Below, one piece after another: positions 52,225 to 62,051 of a DNA stretch of 64,000 nucleotides. How positions within the stretch are numbered: position 1 is the stretch's first letter; each line of letters opens with the position of its first letter. Source of the DNA: Prorocentrum cordatum (Eukaryota; Sar; Dinophyceae; Prorocentrales; Prorocentraceae); contig CAUYUJ010020552.1 of assembly GCA_963575745.1 (NCBI GenBank), forward strand, positions 75,001 through 139,000, given 5' to 3'. The notes under the pieces were generated by a model, which was given only the letters and a program-made list of their open reading frames with translations, did not search any database and was not told the DNA's origin. The position numbers and the translations under genes are program-made.

Positions 52225-52973
52225 TCAGCCTCTTGGGGGGCCCCACCTTCTCCACATCTGCAACATCTCCCTCCGAGAGAGCACGTAAAAAGACGGCTGC
52301 AACTGTCCTAACATACGTACCTGCTCCCTGAGAGAGACGTATAGATCTCTGACATGAGGGTTGTGTGGGTGGCACCGGGCACCCAACGCGGCCAACCTGT
52401 CAGCCTCCTGATTCCCTTTCCAGGCCCAGACCTGACGCCCCTGCTGCAGAGCCCAGTGGAGGAAGAGATGGGACTTGATTTTGACGAGCAAGATACTCGA
52501 ACGGCCCATGTCTTCGCCTTTCTCGAAGATGAGCTTCCACAACTCGATGAAGGCAGGGCGCTCCGCGGGCCGGTCGGGCCCCTGCTGCCAAACAACAGCC
52601 CGTATCCTGCAGTCGGTCACGATCGCGTTTTTTTTCCTGCTCCTGCCTACTGAAGGACCATCCAAAGGGCGCGTGCTTCGCCGCGACTCGACTCCTGGAT
52701 GGGGTGGGGAAGGGGCTCGTAGCACGAGCCCGCGATTTCGCGCGAGCACCCCGCCCTGGCGACCGTGGCCCATCCCCCGCGGGCAAGAGGGAAGTCGGGG
52801 TCGATCGCAGAGCCGTCGATGCACATGCCAAGCGGACGTTTTCCCCACTTGATGCCAGGGGGCTGCGCTGCGTGGGGCCATCCTGCTTCGGGTGAGCGGG
52901 CCAAGCGCCTGCTGATAATAACTGGGCCAGCACTTGCAGCGTTGGCTCGTCCAGCCGACGTGACGAGATCCAC
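52225..52973 (-). pseudogene. LINE 3 RNase H domain
   Basis: All four acidic-site motifs of a cellular-type RNase H are readable, in two frames: GMCIDGSAIDPDFPLARGGW (first Asp) and SSRGEARALWMVLQ (Glu) in the frame ending at 52647, then AIVTDCRIRAVVWQQG (second Asp) and KGNQEADRLAALGA (last Asp) in the frame ending at 52225. A single indel, at or near the TTTTTTTT run (52628-52635 on the plus strand), explains the change. The chain continues to a stop at 52225 with a basic tail. Confidence 0.8.
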
Positions 52974-53989
52974 GAGTTAGCGCGCTCCATGAGTTCATGG
53001 ACAGCGGAAGAAACGATGAGGCGGAGCTCCGGCCCCCACCTTGCACCGCTGACACCTCGGATCGACGACGCGCCTGCCCAGGGACAAATCGCGCTGGGCG
53101 GGGAAGCCTCCTGCGACCAGGCCTGCCAGCAGGCGGGCCCTTCTGCTCGCTCTGACCTCCAGCCCTCCAACGAAACTCAGAGACGAGTGACGCGAGAGGC
53201 CGGGGCGTGCGCGTGCGCGGGGGGCGAGGGCGGGGCGGGGGGGGGGGCCCGACGCGCCCCAGACCTTCTTGCCAACGCGGAACCCCATGGGCGTGAAGAT
53301 GTCCTCCTGGATAAATTTGGCGCTGGAACGCTTCCCAAGTCCGAGACGTGAATCGATTTCTCGCCACAGGTGAACTTCTGGTGCCACCTGGGGACCTCCC
53401 ATCCCAAATGGCGAAGGGCGAGCGCGACCACGCCAGCTGGCCCGCGAACATCCTGCCACGCAAAACACGGCGCAGACTGAGCAGCAGAAACACGCGCACG
53501 CACGGTTTCGCGCGCCGCCTCCCCCGTCGCGGGCCGCGCGGCCCCAGGCGACGAGCTGCGAGATGTTGGCCTGGCACTCTGGGTCCGAGGCAGGGCAACT
53601 GGATGGCGTGAACTCGAGAGCGCGGCTTCTGCCTTGAGCCGCGCCAAAACTTGAATGCGCCAGAGCGGCCCTGAGCCCTTCGGCACGGCTGTCTGTCACG
53701 CATTGGACACAAGTACCGTGCAGCCCCGCAGGTAACGCTCCTCCCCCGACAAATCATCATGAGGCCGTGGAAGGAACTCGTCAATCTGATGAACTTGGAT
53801 GTCCTGGCCCTGATCTTTCCGAACCTGAAGATGATCACCTTCTTGGCCTTGAGCCCCTTGGGGCTCGTCCCAGGGGCGCGCCCAAGGCCCCCCGCGGCGC
53901 CGGCCGCCTCGCGAATTTCCAGCGAACGACCCTGCGAGCAATCCCCTGGGCGACCGCCTTGCACGAGGGGGGCGCCCCCCCCCTTGGAA

Positions 53990-54780
53990 TCCGAGATGAC
54001 CGGGCACAACCTTTCCGGACTGAGGTGCGCATGAACTGTCGCGTTGCCCAACCAGGACTGGACAATCTCGGCTGGCCCCGACGTGAAGAGAGCAAAATCA
54101 TCAACCAATTCGAAAGGGGAACACCGACCGCCGCGACTCGATCATCCAGGGGGCCCTGATGAAACATGCCATGCAGCGTGGTCGCAAGCGGGCAGCCTGC
54201 GAAGATAGTCTGGAAGACCTCCGTGCTCGCTGAGCAAACCCCAGCAAGACTGAGCACCCGTGGGGCACGGCACTGCAACATGGAGACGAAGGCCCCCGCT
54301 TCAGCGCGGCGAGGATGAGAGGGCAGCGGCGCACTTTCTCGCGGGCCTATGCGAGGCCCAAGAGGGCGATGCCCGCAGTGCCCCCCCTGAAGTTCACATG
54401 TTCGACTGACGGGCTCTGCTCCCAGACGTCCTGCTCGCGCGGTCGCCCTTGGACCCCGCGGATATCGTCGCGCGCGCCATCTTCCCCCCGAGACACCGCC
54501 TCGTACCTGTCGAGCTTGCTGCAGACCCGAGACGCGCCAGTCACGACCCCAATGGGCCGGTACCCTCCTTCAGGTTTCAACGACTGGGCCGCGAGGATCA
54601 GTCAGATGCAGGAGCTTAGGGGCCCCTCGACCTCCTGCCAATACCAGAGCAACCCCACGCGCTCCAGAGCCCCATCGGACAGGTTCCCGAAATACCGCGG
54701 GCGGAGCACGTCGGCCCCCATGGCGGTGCAGGGCTTGAACTTTCCGGCGACAGCTCGGATCTCTCCTGGCTAACGCTGCC
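53990..54780 (-). pseudogene. LINE 3 reverse transcriptase, frameshifted
   Basis: In order on the minus strand: KPEGGYRPIGVVTGASRV (54580-54520, the RPI motif of RT), an FAGCPLATTLHGMF stretch (near 54180, equivalent to QGxPLS), and MVDDFALFTSGP beginning at 54108 (catalytic xxDD box). They lie in three frames, so at least two indels occur between them. Motif A lies in the broken interval and could not be pinned. Confidence 0.75.
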
Positions 54781-54805
54781 AAGGGCAGAGATCAGCGGCA
54801 GCATC

Positions 54806-55765
54806 TCAACCCGCCTGAGCCTGCCCAGGGAGCTCCAGGTTGAAAAGGGGGGCGGGGTCGGGGAACTCGTCGGCGCAAGGGCGGGGGGGCGCCCAGACCT
54901 TGGTCCAGGAATTGAACATCTCATCGACTCGCTGCTGAGGTCCTGGCGGAGGGCCCCCTTCCAGACCGCCACCCGGGACCCGAACGGCCGCAGGTTTGGT
55001 GCATTTGCGGGCTCTTCCGCTCCACGAGCGAGCTGCTTGTGCCACCCGGGCTCGCCACCTGGCTCGTCTCTCGGACTTGAAACGCTGCTCGCACTTGGTG
55101 GCCAGCGTGGTGGCCTGGACAAACACGTCGTGCCACTCTTTGGTGGAGCGCAGGAAGAATGTCTCGAGCGGCGGCATGCAGCCCGACCATTCCTTGCGCG
55201 CCTGGAGCCGAGCAGGACCTTTGACCAACCTGTGGAGAACACGCGCAATCTTCATCTCCCCACGAGACTTGGCCACCTGCATCCAGCCCCTGGGTTCAGA
55301 AGAACCGATGGGATAAGCCCCTCCAGACGCCCGCAGAGCAGGCGACCAGACAAAGCGAGGAGTTTGGCCCCTCCCCCAATGCTTGGGACGCCCCCCGCGG
55401 GTCGATGCCGTGTGCCGCGGATAAATCATCTCCCGACTTCTGGAAAAACAGCGGGGAAAGCCGTGTCTAGCTGCTGCTGCGAGCCTCTGGCCTCGGCGGT
55501 GGCAACCGGCTGGCTCCAGTCTGGCGGCCGACGAGCTGGCCCGACTGGACGCTCGCGAGGGGGCGGCCCTCGGCCTCCGCAGCGCTCGAACTATCGAGTC
55601 CAGATGCTTACCTGACAGAGTGGGGGTGGCAGGCCAGCGCGTCTTGACCCGCGAAGCTTCGCTCCTTCGGACGCCTCCGAAGACCTTGCGCCTGGCCCTT
55701 TGTATGACAAAGCTGGTGCTTACAGAAGCCGTTGCAGAATCGTCAGGCGCGTTTGTTTGTCCCAT
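54806..55765 (-). pseudogene. LINE 3 endonuclease-RT linker
   Basis: A 319-aa minus-strand ORF, basic and helical in its second half (STKEWHDVFVQATTLATKCE; QRFKSERRARWRARVAQAAR), ending near the RT. It is comparable in place and composition to 8089-8580. The first 100 residues are Arg/Ala-rich and may be out of frame. Confidence 0.5.
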
Positions 55766-55843
55766 CGAGAGCTCTCATTTTGGTCTGCCTTTCGAGCTAG
55801 GTCTGCAAACCTATTCGTATTCTTCGAATTATTCCGACGAGTG

Positions 55844-56240
55844 CTAGAGAAATCGACGGTGCGCCACTCGCGCCCAGTAGACCTGCAGGTGGGCTCGGGG
55901 GCAGCGACAATACAGCATCCTAGACGCTGGCCATCCTCCATCCGAAACTTGCTGCGGGGCACAGTTCCAATCAGCTCCGATAGTGAAGGGGGCGCCCGCG
56001 CCGAAGAGGCACTCCCCCAAGCGCGAAAGAACGGGGCCCTGTTCAGGTCCCAAGTGGTCGCCCGCAGGAAAGGGGCACCGGGACTCCCAGGAAGCCTCCT
56101 TCAACGAACGAGCGACGTGGGCGACCTTGACCCGGCGGGGGCCGGGGGGGTCTGGCGACGTCCGGAGCGCGTCTCACAGATCCTTGACCTCGTCACCTAA
56201 CACCCAAACCTCTTGGAGGAGCACTATGGAAGTCTCAGTC
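55844..56240 (-). pseudogene. LINE 3 endonuclease (EEP/APE fold), frameshifted
   Basis: N-terminal strand and metal site read ATSWGSLQAYLEKETETSIV then LLQEVWVLGDEV (near 56175-56250, ending at a stop). After a frame change, PFTIGADWNCAPQQV near 55960-56000 supplies the GDxN-equivalent motif. The SDH-type end was not located. It would nick target DNA for priming. Confidence 0.7.
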
Positions 56241-56336
56241 TCCTTCTCGAGATAAGCCTGCAGAGATCCCCAAGACGTCGCATCGCACGTCTCCAGCAGG
56301 AAACGTCGGGGTCCACGTTGGCGCCCAGAGGGGAAC

Positions 56337-56729
56337 TCAGCTGGGCCCTGTGATTCCAGGGGCTCTCTCGGAAGTGGGGCAGGTGATTCGTGGGGAGCTG
56401 GCCTCCTTGGGCCGAGCCCCCTGCGAGCGAGATGCGAACGTCGTGCCCGGGACTGACAGGAGCAGCGGCCCCCTCGTCCGACGATGGGGACGCTGGAGGA
56501 CGCGAGCCTGCTCCCACGATGCCAGGAAGCCCTGCACTGAGTCCTCCGTCCACCTGATCCTGACAACTTTTTTGTTCGACACTTGGCGCAGCAAGTAGTG
56601 GGGGGGGAGCGGGCAGCCTCTCCTGGTCCAGGAACGGGGAGGCGAGGCTGGCCGAGATGGTGCAGCTGGCGATGTGCTCCGTGTGAAAGAGGCCAGTCGG
56701 CTGGAGCAACACCGACGCCATCGACACAT
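56337..56729 (-). pseudogene. LINE 3 segment between ORF1 and endonuclease
   Basis: A 130-aa minus-strand frame with VSNKKVVRIRWTEDSVQGFL then ASWEQARVLQRPHRRTRGPL, reading like an RNA-binding or linker region upstream of the endonuclease. No recognised domain. Confidence 0.4.
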
Positions 56730-56880
56730 TGCTGGCTAAATTGACTGCGGCGCCCCCGACGCCGCCGGCCTGGACTTGGCCGTGGCCGCAAGGAGATCCT
56801 TGGCCTCGGACCACAGGCCACCGATAACCTTGCCCTTGCCCTTGCCCATGCCGATGACCCCCGCGACCGCAAGAGCAGGT

Positions 56881-57405
56881 TCAGCAGGCGGCGGAGCTGG
56901 CGTGTCGGCCCCAGGGCCGCTGGACCTCGCCCCATCCGCTGCTCTCGCCCTCCTGCGTCTTCCTCGTCTTGGCCTGGAAACGCTCCTTGACCTGCTCGCG
57001 CTCGGCTTTGAACTTCTCCGCCATGTCGCGGGCCGCGCCGAACGATTCGCGCGCCAGCCTGGGGAGCTCGTCGGACAACTGCTCCTCCCTCTGCTTGGCC
57101 TCCTCCAGATCATCGGGGTCCACATCCTCGCAGCCCGCCAGAGCGAGCAGGGTGGAGGCGCCGCTGGAGGTGACAGAGGCGTGCCCGTCGAGTACCTCCC
57201 CGGGGCTAATGGCGGCCGCCGTCTGCTCGGAGGCCCCGGGCTGGGGTTGGGGGGCAGGTTGGGCCACCTCGTCGTGCAGCTCCTGGATGGCCCTGGTGTG
57301 CTGCGAGTCCGCCTCCGCCAGCCTCGCCTGGGCCTCCTCGACTTTACTCCGCTGCAACTCGAGCTTGGCCTGGATCGCCGACAGCTGCTCGACCTGGTCG
57401 TCCAA
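56881..57405 (-). pseudogene. LINE 3 ORF1, coiled-coil part
   Basis: 174 codons starting DDQVEQLSAIQAKLELQRSK and continuing as a long heptad coiled coil (VEEAQARLAEADSQHTRAIQ), an acidic Pro/Gln linker, then a second charged helix (AREQVKERFQAKTRKTQ-like). Coiled coils in LINE ORF1 proteins drive trimer formation on element RNA. The frame continues upstream through PEPAKARADRYREVKRLEHQ with an indel near 57450. Confidence 0.65.
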
Positions 57406-57458
57406 CTGGTGCTCGAGCCTCTTGACCTCTGTAGCGGTCCGCGCGGGCCTTAGCAGGC

Positions 57459-57773
57459 TCAGGCGGCTTGGGCAGCGAGGACTTCAGGCCAACTCATGCT
57501 GCTCGGTGACCTGCACATTCCCAGACTTGCGGGCGATATCGATAAGCTGCTGCACCTCTTCTCCCGACATCTTGTCCACGGACGGCAGGGCACCAGGAGG
57601 AACCACATCGCCAAGAGCAAGAAGCGGCCGACGGCCTTTGCCCTTGTCCTTGGTGTCCTTGCCCCCCTCGTGCTTGTGGTCGTCGCCTCCGTCCCTGAAA
57701 CAATACTGCCTGACAATGGCGGCCGCAATGCTTGCAGTGATGCATATTTAACGTGTTCTTCCCGCAACCTCAT
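57459..57773 (-). pseudogene. LINE 3 ORF1, N-terminal part
   Basis: An ATG at 57773 and another at 57745 open two frames. The second begins MHHCKHCGRHC, a Cys/His cluster like the zinc motifs at the start of dinoflagellate LINE ORF1. A third frame reads VVPPGALPSVDKMSGEEVQQ then LIDIARKSGNVQVTEQHEL, which joins naturally to the coiled-coil ORF. So the N-terminus is spread over frames by indels. It lies about 210-230 nt downstream of the spliced leader. Confidence 0.55.
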
Positions 57774-57966
57774 GCCTCACAACGCCAACGGGCTTGTTGG
57801 CCAGCATTTTTCCGCCAGGGTGCCTCCACCATCGCACTGCAAAACGAAGAGACTGGCAAACGTGACCCGTCGCGAGAACAGAAATATTACACGACCGCAC
57901 GGGGGCTCACCGTGGAGATTGTGAGATGGGAAGCCTGCTGTGGGCAGCTCGCCTCGAGCCAGCCGC

Positions 57967-58003
57967 CTTGAGCCAAAATGGCTTGAGCCAAAATGGCTAC
58001 GGA
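57967..58003 (-). other. DinoSL spliced leader followed by a truncated leader relic
   Basis: Reading the minus strand from 58003: T, then CCGTAGCCATTTTGGCTCAA and G, matching the 22-nt dinoflagellate spliced leader exactly (57982-58003). It is followed at once by CCATTTTGGCTCAAG (57967-57981), the leader minus its first seven bases. The relic starts just after the internal AG of CCGTAG, so that AG of an older leader was used as the acceptor in a second round of trans-splicing. The leader marks the 5' end of a reverse-transcribed mRNA here. Confidence 0.97.
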
Positions 58004-58009
58004 CTGGCT

Positions 58010-58080
58010 AACTCCTCCTCCTCCTCCTCCTCCTCCTCTTCTTTCTCCTCCTCCTCCTCCTGCTCCTCCTTCGGTCCCCT
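58010..58080 (+). repeat. (TCC)n microsatellite beside the SL
   Basis: TCC triplets with a few changes start within about 10 bp of the spliced leader. Confidence 0.95.
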
Positions 58081-58283
58081 GGACTTCCGGAGGCGTGTGT
58101 TTAAACCAACGCAGACCCCCAGCAGACCCGACGCCTTCCCGCGGGACGTGTGTTCTATAGTGGTCGGCCTTTTGCTGGCTTCCCGGGCCAGGCGCCCGAG
58201 GACGCCGGAGAATTGCAGACCAACAGTTCGTCGTACACCTTCCTGGTGCGAGGAGGTGGTCCCAGTGCATTCAGGCAGTCAGA

Positions 58284-58510
58284 TAAGCCCATGAGGAAGA
58301 GGAGGAGGAGGAGGAGGAGGAGGAGGAGCAGGAGGAGGAGGAGGAGCAGGAGGAGCAGGAGGAGGAGCACCAATGTAAACCCAAGACGCATCAAAGCTGT
58401 TGCAATAACCTTCCGTCCAAGTGCCCTCTTCATAGGTTCTTCCTCTCATAGGTCCCAACAAGAATTCATGTTCATTGCGGAACGTTCCGGTGAAAGGACA
58501 GCCGCCCGAG
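58284..58510 (-). pseudogene. Possible exon: short open stretch beside a GAG run
   Basis: A minus-strand frame opens after a TGA near 58514 and reads GGCPFTGTFRNEHEFLLGPM then RTYEEGTWTEGYCNSFDASW, ending VYIGAPPP as it enters the (GAG)n array at 58284-58370 (poly-Pro). Composition is less GC-rich than its surroundings and the Trp/Cys/Tyr content looks protein-like. I do not recognise a domain and see no start codon or clear splice sites. Confidence 0.3.
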
Positions 58511-58579
58511 AATCATCGATCGTGCTGAGACACTACTCTTGTGACTTCAGCGCCGCGGATCAGCATGACTGGTCCAGAC

Positions 58580-59360
58580 AACCCTGAAGCGTGCCAAGAC
58601 ACTATTCCTGGGACGTCGATACCGCAAATCAACATGACTGTTGCGTCCTGCCAATCGTAGCTCGTGCCAAGCACAATTCCTGGGACCTGGGACTCCGACC
58701 GCACGAACAACGTGTAACAGAACTGCGCGCGGCGCGAAGGCGAGAGCCACACAACCGCCATCAATATTCAAAACTGCTGCAAACTTTTGAGACGAAGGTG
58801 CGCGGCGCGAATGCGAGATAATCGAATTGAGAAGGACCCGCCCTCCACCAGTGAAAGGCTTGCAACATGTGTAAGACAAGCGTGCGCGGCGCTAGCAACA
58901 CGTGGATAGCCTCCCGCCCTCCCCATCCATCCGTGCAGCTGCTGCAAAGTGTTTTTGAGACGAGTGTGCGCGGCGTCATGGCGAGACTTACATTCGCACG
59001 GCAGGAAGCTGCGCGAGGGAGGCGGAGGGAGGAAGGAGCAAAGGATAGATGAGGTGGAAGGAGAAGGGAAGGGGGATACAACACGAAAAAGGGAGACGGA
59101 GAGAGGGACTGGAGAGGAGGGGCGAGGAGAGGGCCTCTTGGGCGCCATCTGGGCTTCTGGGGGCCTGTGTGGGCCTCGCGGGCGGTTCTGGCCAGCTTGT
59201 CGGAGCCTCTTAGGGGTTGCGTTGTGGCCTCGTGGGTGCCTCTCCGAGCGTGAACACGGCCCGCCCTGCATCGGTGAAGCAGCTGCACACTTCGAGCTCC
59301 AGGAGGTCTCAGTGAGTTGCGCACACTGGTAAAAAGACGTCTCGAACGAACAACGCCCGA
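58580..59360 (-). repeat. Reverse-oriented relative of the 16.2-17.7 kb repeat
   Basis: 58590-58700 carries CCTGGGAC words like 17640-17740 in reverse. 58720-59000 and 59250-59350 carry GTGCGCGGCG, GACGAGTGTGCGCG and CCCGCCCTCC boxes of the 82-bp unit in reverse. 59130-59240 is CTTGGG-like. Confidence 0.6.
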
Positions 59361-59414
59361 CGCGCCCGACCGGCAAGTCGTGGGGGTGCGGCAGGGGAAG
59401 CGCTGGTCATGAGA

Positions 59415-59824
59415 TGGGCACTGAGGATGATGAGGAGGAGGAGGAGGAGAAGGAGGAGGGAACGAGGGGGGGAGGAGGAGGAGAAGGAGGAGGAGGACGA
59501 GGAGATGGAGGGAGCAGGAGACAGGATAAAAGAAAGGGGGAGGGAGGAGAGGAGGAAGGGGAAAGGAGGAGAAGCGATCCGCAGACGGCCCCGCGCGATT
59601 GCACTGGAGGCGGGGGCCTGCCTCCTCCGCCCCCTCCCGCACGCGCCGCTGGACGCCCCTGGGCCGCGCCTCCATCGTCTCCAGGCGGTCCACCACGGTG
59701 TTCCCGAGGTGCTCCTCACGCCCCCGCCCCCCCCCCGCCTGCCCCGGGCGAGCGGGCGAGCGGGCGAACCCCGAGGACGACGGAAGGTTTCAAGGAGGGG
59801 GGGGGGAGAGGCGACGGCGGAGGC

Positions 59825-59855
<31 letters not shown>

Positions 59856-60040
59856 CAGAGAACGAGGGAAGATGGGAGGAGGAGGAGGAGGAGGAGGAGG
59901 AGGAGGAGGAGGAGGAGGAGAAGGAGGACAATTTGTTTGAGCTCAACGCCAACACCTCACGAGCTCTGCGGGAGGAGGAGGAGGAGGAGGAGGAGGAGGA
60001 GGAGGAGGAGGAGGAGGAGGAGGAGGAGGAGGGGAAGAGG
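59415..60040 (+). repeat. (GAG)n and (GA)n arrays
   Basis: GAG triplets at 59415-59505, 59876-59925 and 59970-60035; GA dinucleotides at 59828-59855. Mixed sequence between. Confidence 0.95.
59596..59705 (-). pseudogene. Possible exon remnant with a helical segment
   Basis: A minus-strand frame reads NTVVDRLETMEARPRGVQRR then VREGAEEAGPRLQCNRAG between two GAG arrays. It is charged and heptad-like. No start or domain. Similar in setting to 606, 3296, 12060 and 15134. Confidence 0.3.
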
Positions 60041-60984
60041 GAGGCACGAGAGGGAGGTGAGGGAAAGGGGATGTGAGGGATGAAGGGTGGGGCGCAGGGA
60101 GAGATGAAGAGAGGCGGGTGGTGGGGCAGAGGAGGAGGAGACGGGAGAGGAAGGGCAGAGTAAGGCAGCAGGAGGAGGGGAAGGGAGGAGAGGGGAGAAG
60201 AACGGGGGAGAAGGGGGAGGGATGGGCGGAACCCTCCGAGGGAGGCGAGAAAGGGAAGACACAGGGAAGTCACTGGTAGGCGGATGAGGGTTGGCTGCAC
60301 GCGCGCATGGGCGGCCCTTGGCAAGCGTGACCTCTGGTGCGCGGCGTACGGGACCGCTGGGGGATAGGGGGGTAGCGGGGGGGGGGGGGGGGGGCAAAGC
60401 CGGGCGCGCAGGCGAGCGCTGGGGGTCCCGCTCCAAACGTCACGCCGGCGAGGGGTCACTCTTGCGCCTGGCCGACGGGAGGGGGGGGGCGGTTCCACCT
60501 CTGGGATCGGCGCCGTGCCCCCCCTCATCACACCCTTCCAAAGGGGCGGCGGGCGGAAGAGGAGGAGGAGGAGGAGGAGGAGGAGGAGGAGGAGGAGGCT
60601 GAGGAGGAGGAGGCGGAGGAGGAAGGGGGGAGAAGGAGCGGAGGAGGTCGGCGCCCCTTCCCCCCTTGTGACGAGGAGGATGATGAGGAGGAGGAGGAAT
60701 GAGGACGAGGAAGGGTGGGGGAGAGAAGGGACGGTGGTGGGTCCAGTTCATATTCTTCTGATGCGTCTTCTGCGTCTTCTTCTTCACCACCACCACCACC
60801 ACACATTTCTGACCAGTGGGCGGCTGACCCGCGGTGGTGCTTCGCTAGGCGCGGCCGGCGCCCCGTCCAACAACGCACCAATGCAGGGCAGCGCCGCCTG
60901 GCCCAGAGCGGTGGCAGTGCAAAGTGGGCCCCTCAGACGAGGCGGAGGGAGGGCGAGAAGGGCGGATGGCTACGACGTCTTTTT
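60041..60984. other. Purine-rich sequence with GAG run, no gene
   Basis: GA-rich to 60280, G-run at 60378-60395, GAG triplets at 60557-60625, a CACCACCAC run at 60785-60802. ORFs are low-complexity. Confidence 0.6.
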
Positions 60985-61105
60985 ATATATATAGAGGTTA
61001 TATATACATATATATATATATGATGTATGCATGCATGCATGCATGCATGCATGCATGCACGTGTGCAACATCATATACACATACATATATATATATATAC
61101 ATATA

Positions 61106-61142
<37 letters not shown>

Positions 61143-61145
61143 CCA
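60985..61145 (+). repeat. (TA)n and (ATGC)n arrays
   Basis: TA repeats flank about ten ATGC/TGCA tetranucleotides (61023-61058). Confidence 0.97.
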
Positions 61146-61480
61146 CTGCCCCAAGCCTTGCCAATCCTGGGCAGAGGAGCGGTGCATGTGCCTCCCTGGC
61201 CATGCCAGGAGAGCGTACACACTGGTGGCTGCGGCAGTGAAGCGTGGACCCTTCAGACGAGGCGGAAGGAGGGCAAAAGGTCCGCATATGGACAATAAGT
61301 TCGAACCCTTGCGTCGCAAAATGCCCCCCCCACCCCTGGACCCCCCAAATCCCTCCAGCCCTTTGGGCGCAGGTGGTCTAACGAAGTTCTTCTTTCCTCT
61401 TCCAAAGCCCCCTTTTCCCCTTCTGGGAGGGGTTGACCCCTCCCCCTACCCCCTCCCCTGGACCTGGACGGGGGGGGTCG
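61146..61480. other. Unassigned spacer
   Basis: Mixed sequence with C-runs at 61320-61345. The phrase GTGGACCCTTCAGACGAGGCGGA at 61245 resembles GTGGGCCCCTCAGACGAGGCGGA at 60923, a local direct repeat. Confidence 0.5.
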
Positions 61481-61880
61481 CGAGCAATTGGAGCGCTCGA
61501 GATGGCCCAAGATGGCTCCAAGAGGGCCTCAGAGAGCCCAAGATGGCCTCCAAGATCGCTAAAGATAACCAAGCATGGTTCAAGATGGCTTCCGACATGC
61601 CTTCAGCAGGCCCCAAGAGGGCCACAAGACGGATCCAAGTGTTTTTGGAAACCCTTCAGGACCTCCCCGAGAAGCCAAAATCCTTCAACAACCTTGGGAA
61701 GTTCATTGATTGTTGTCTTTTCGCCTCTTCGCTTCCGATGCGCTTTTGAGGCCTCAAGATGGCCCCAAGATGACCCAAAAGCGCGCCAAGAGGGGCCCAA
61801 GAGGCCCCGACCACGACCCCAAGAGCGCCCAGCGGATATGCATAGGTTCGGTCGCCCCAGGGGTGGGGGAATTGTCGGGG
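61481..61880 (-). repeat. CTTGGG-family repeat in reverse orientation
   Basis: Words such as GCCCAAGATGGC, CCAAGAGGGCC and CCTCAAGATGGCCCCAAGA are the reverse complement of the usual family. The A-rich patch (61680-61745) separates two halves as in the plus-strand blocks. Confidence 0.8.
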
Positions 61881-61890
61881 AGACGTAAGA

Positions 61891-62043
61891 TTAGGTCGGG
61901 CATGTCCTCCTACAGGTGGATCCTGGACAAAAAACAGACGCAAACAAAAAATCAAGAATAGTTAAAAATACTGGAAACATCGTCCCCATACTAATTTTGT
62001 GACTATTTTTGAATATTCCTCCTGGAGGGCGGGCCCGACTTAA
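61891..62043 (+). mobile_element. TIR element family A, copy 3 (MITE-like)
   Basis: 153 bp, beginning TTAGGTCGGGCATGTCC and ending GGCGGGCCCGACTTAA, flanked by perfect 8-bp repeats ACGTAAGA (61883-61890 and 62044-62051). The AT-rich core includes GAAACATCGTCCCCATACTA, shared with copies at 10 kb. Confidence 0.92.
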
Positions 62044-62051
62044 ACGTAAGA

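Larger units (their letters stand above)
52002..58003 (-). mobile_element. LINE fossil 3, headed by a DinoSL
   Basis: Minus strand, about 6 kb: a spliced leader at 58003, a 5' leader of about 230 nt, an ORF1 with Cys motif and coiled coil, an endonuclease, a linker, an RT and a full set of RNase H motifs. This is the most complete LINE in the window, but the frame changes many times. Beginning exactly with a trans-spliced leader means the inserted copy came from a mature mRNA of the element. The 3' end is not defined; no target duplication was found beside the leader, where a TCC array begins. Confidence 0.85.
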
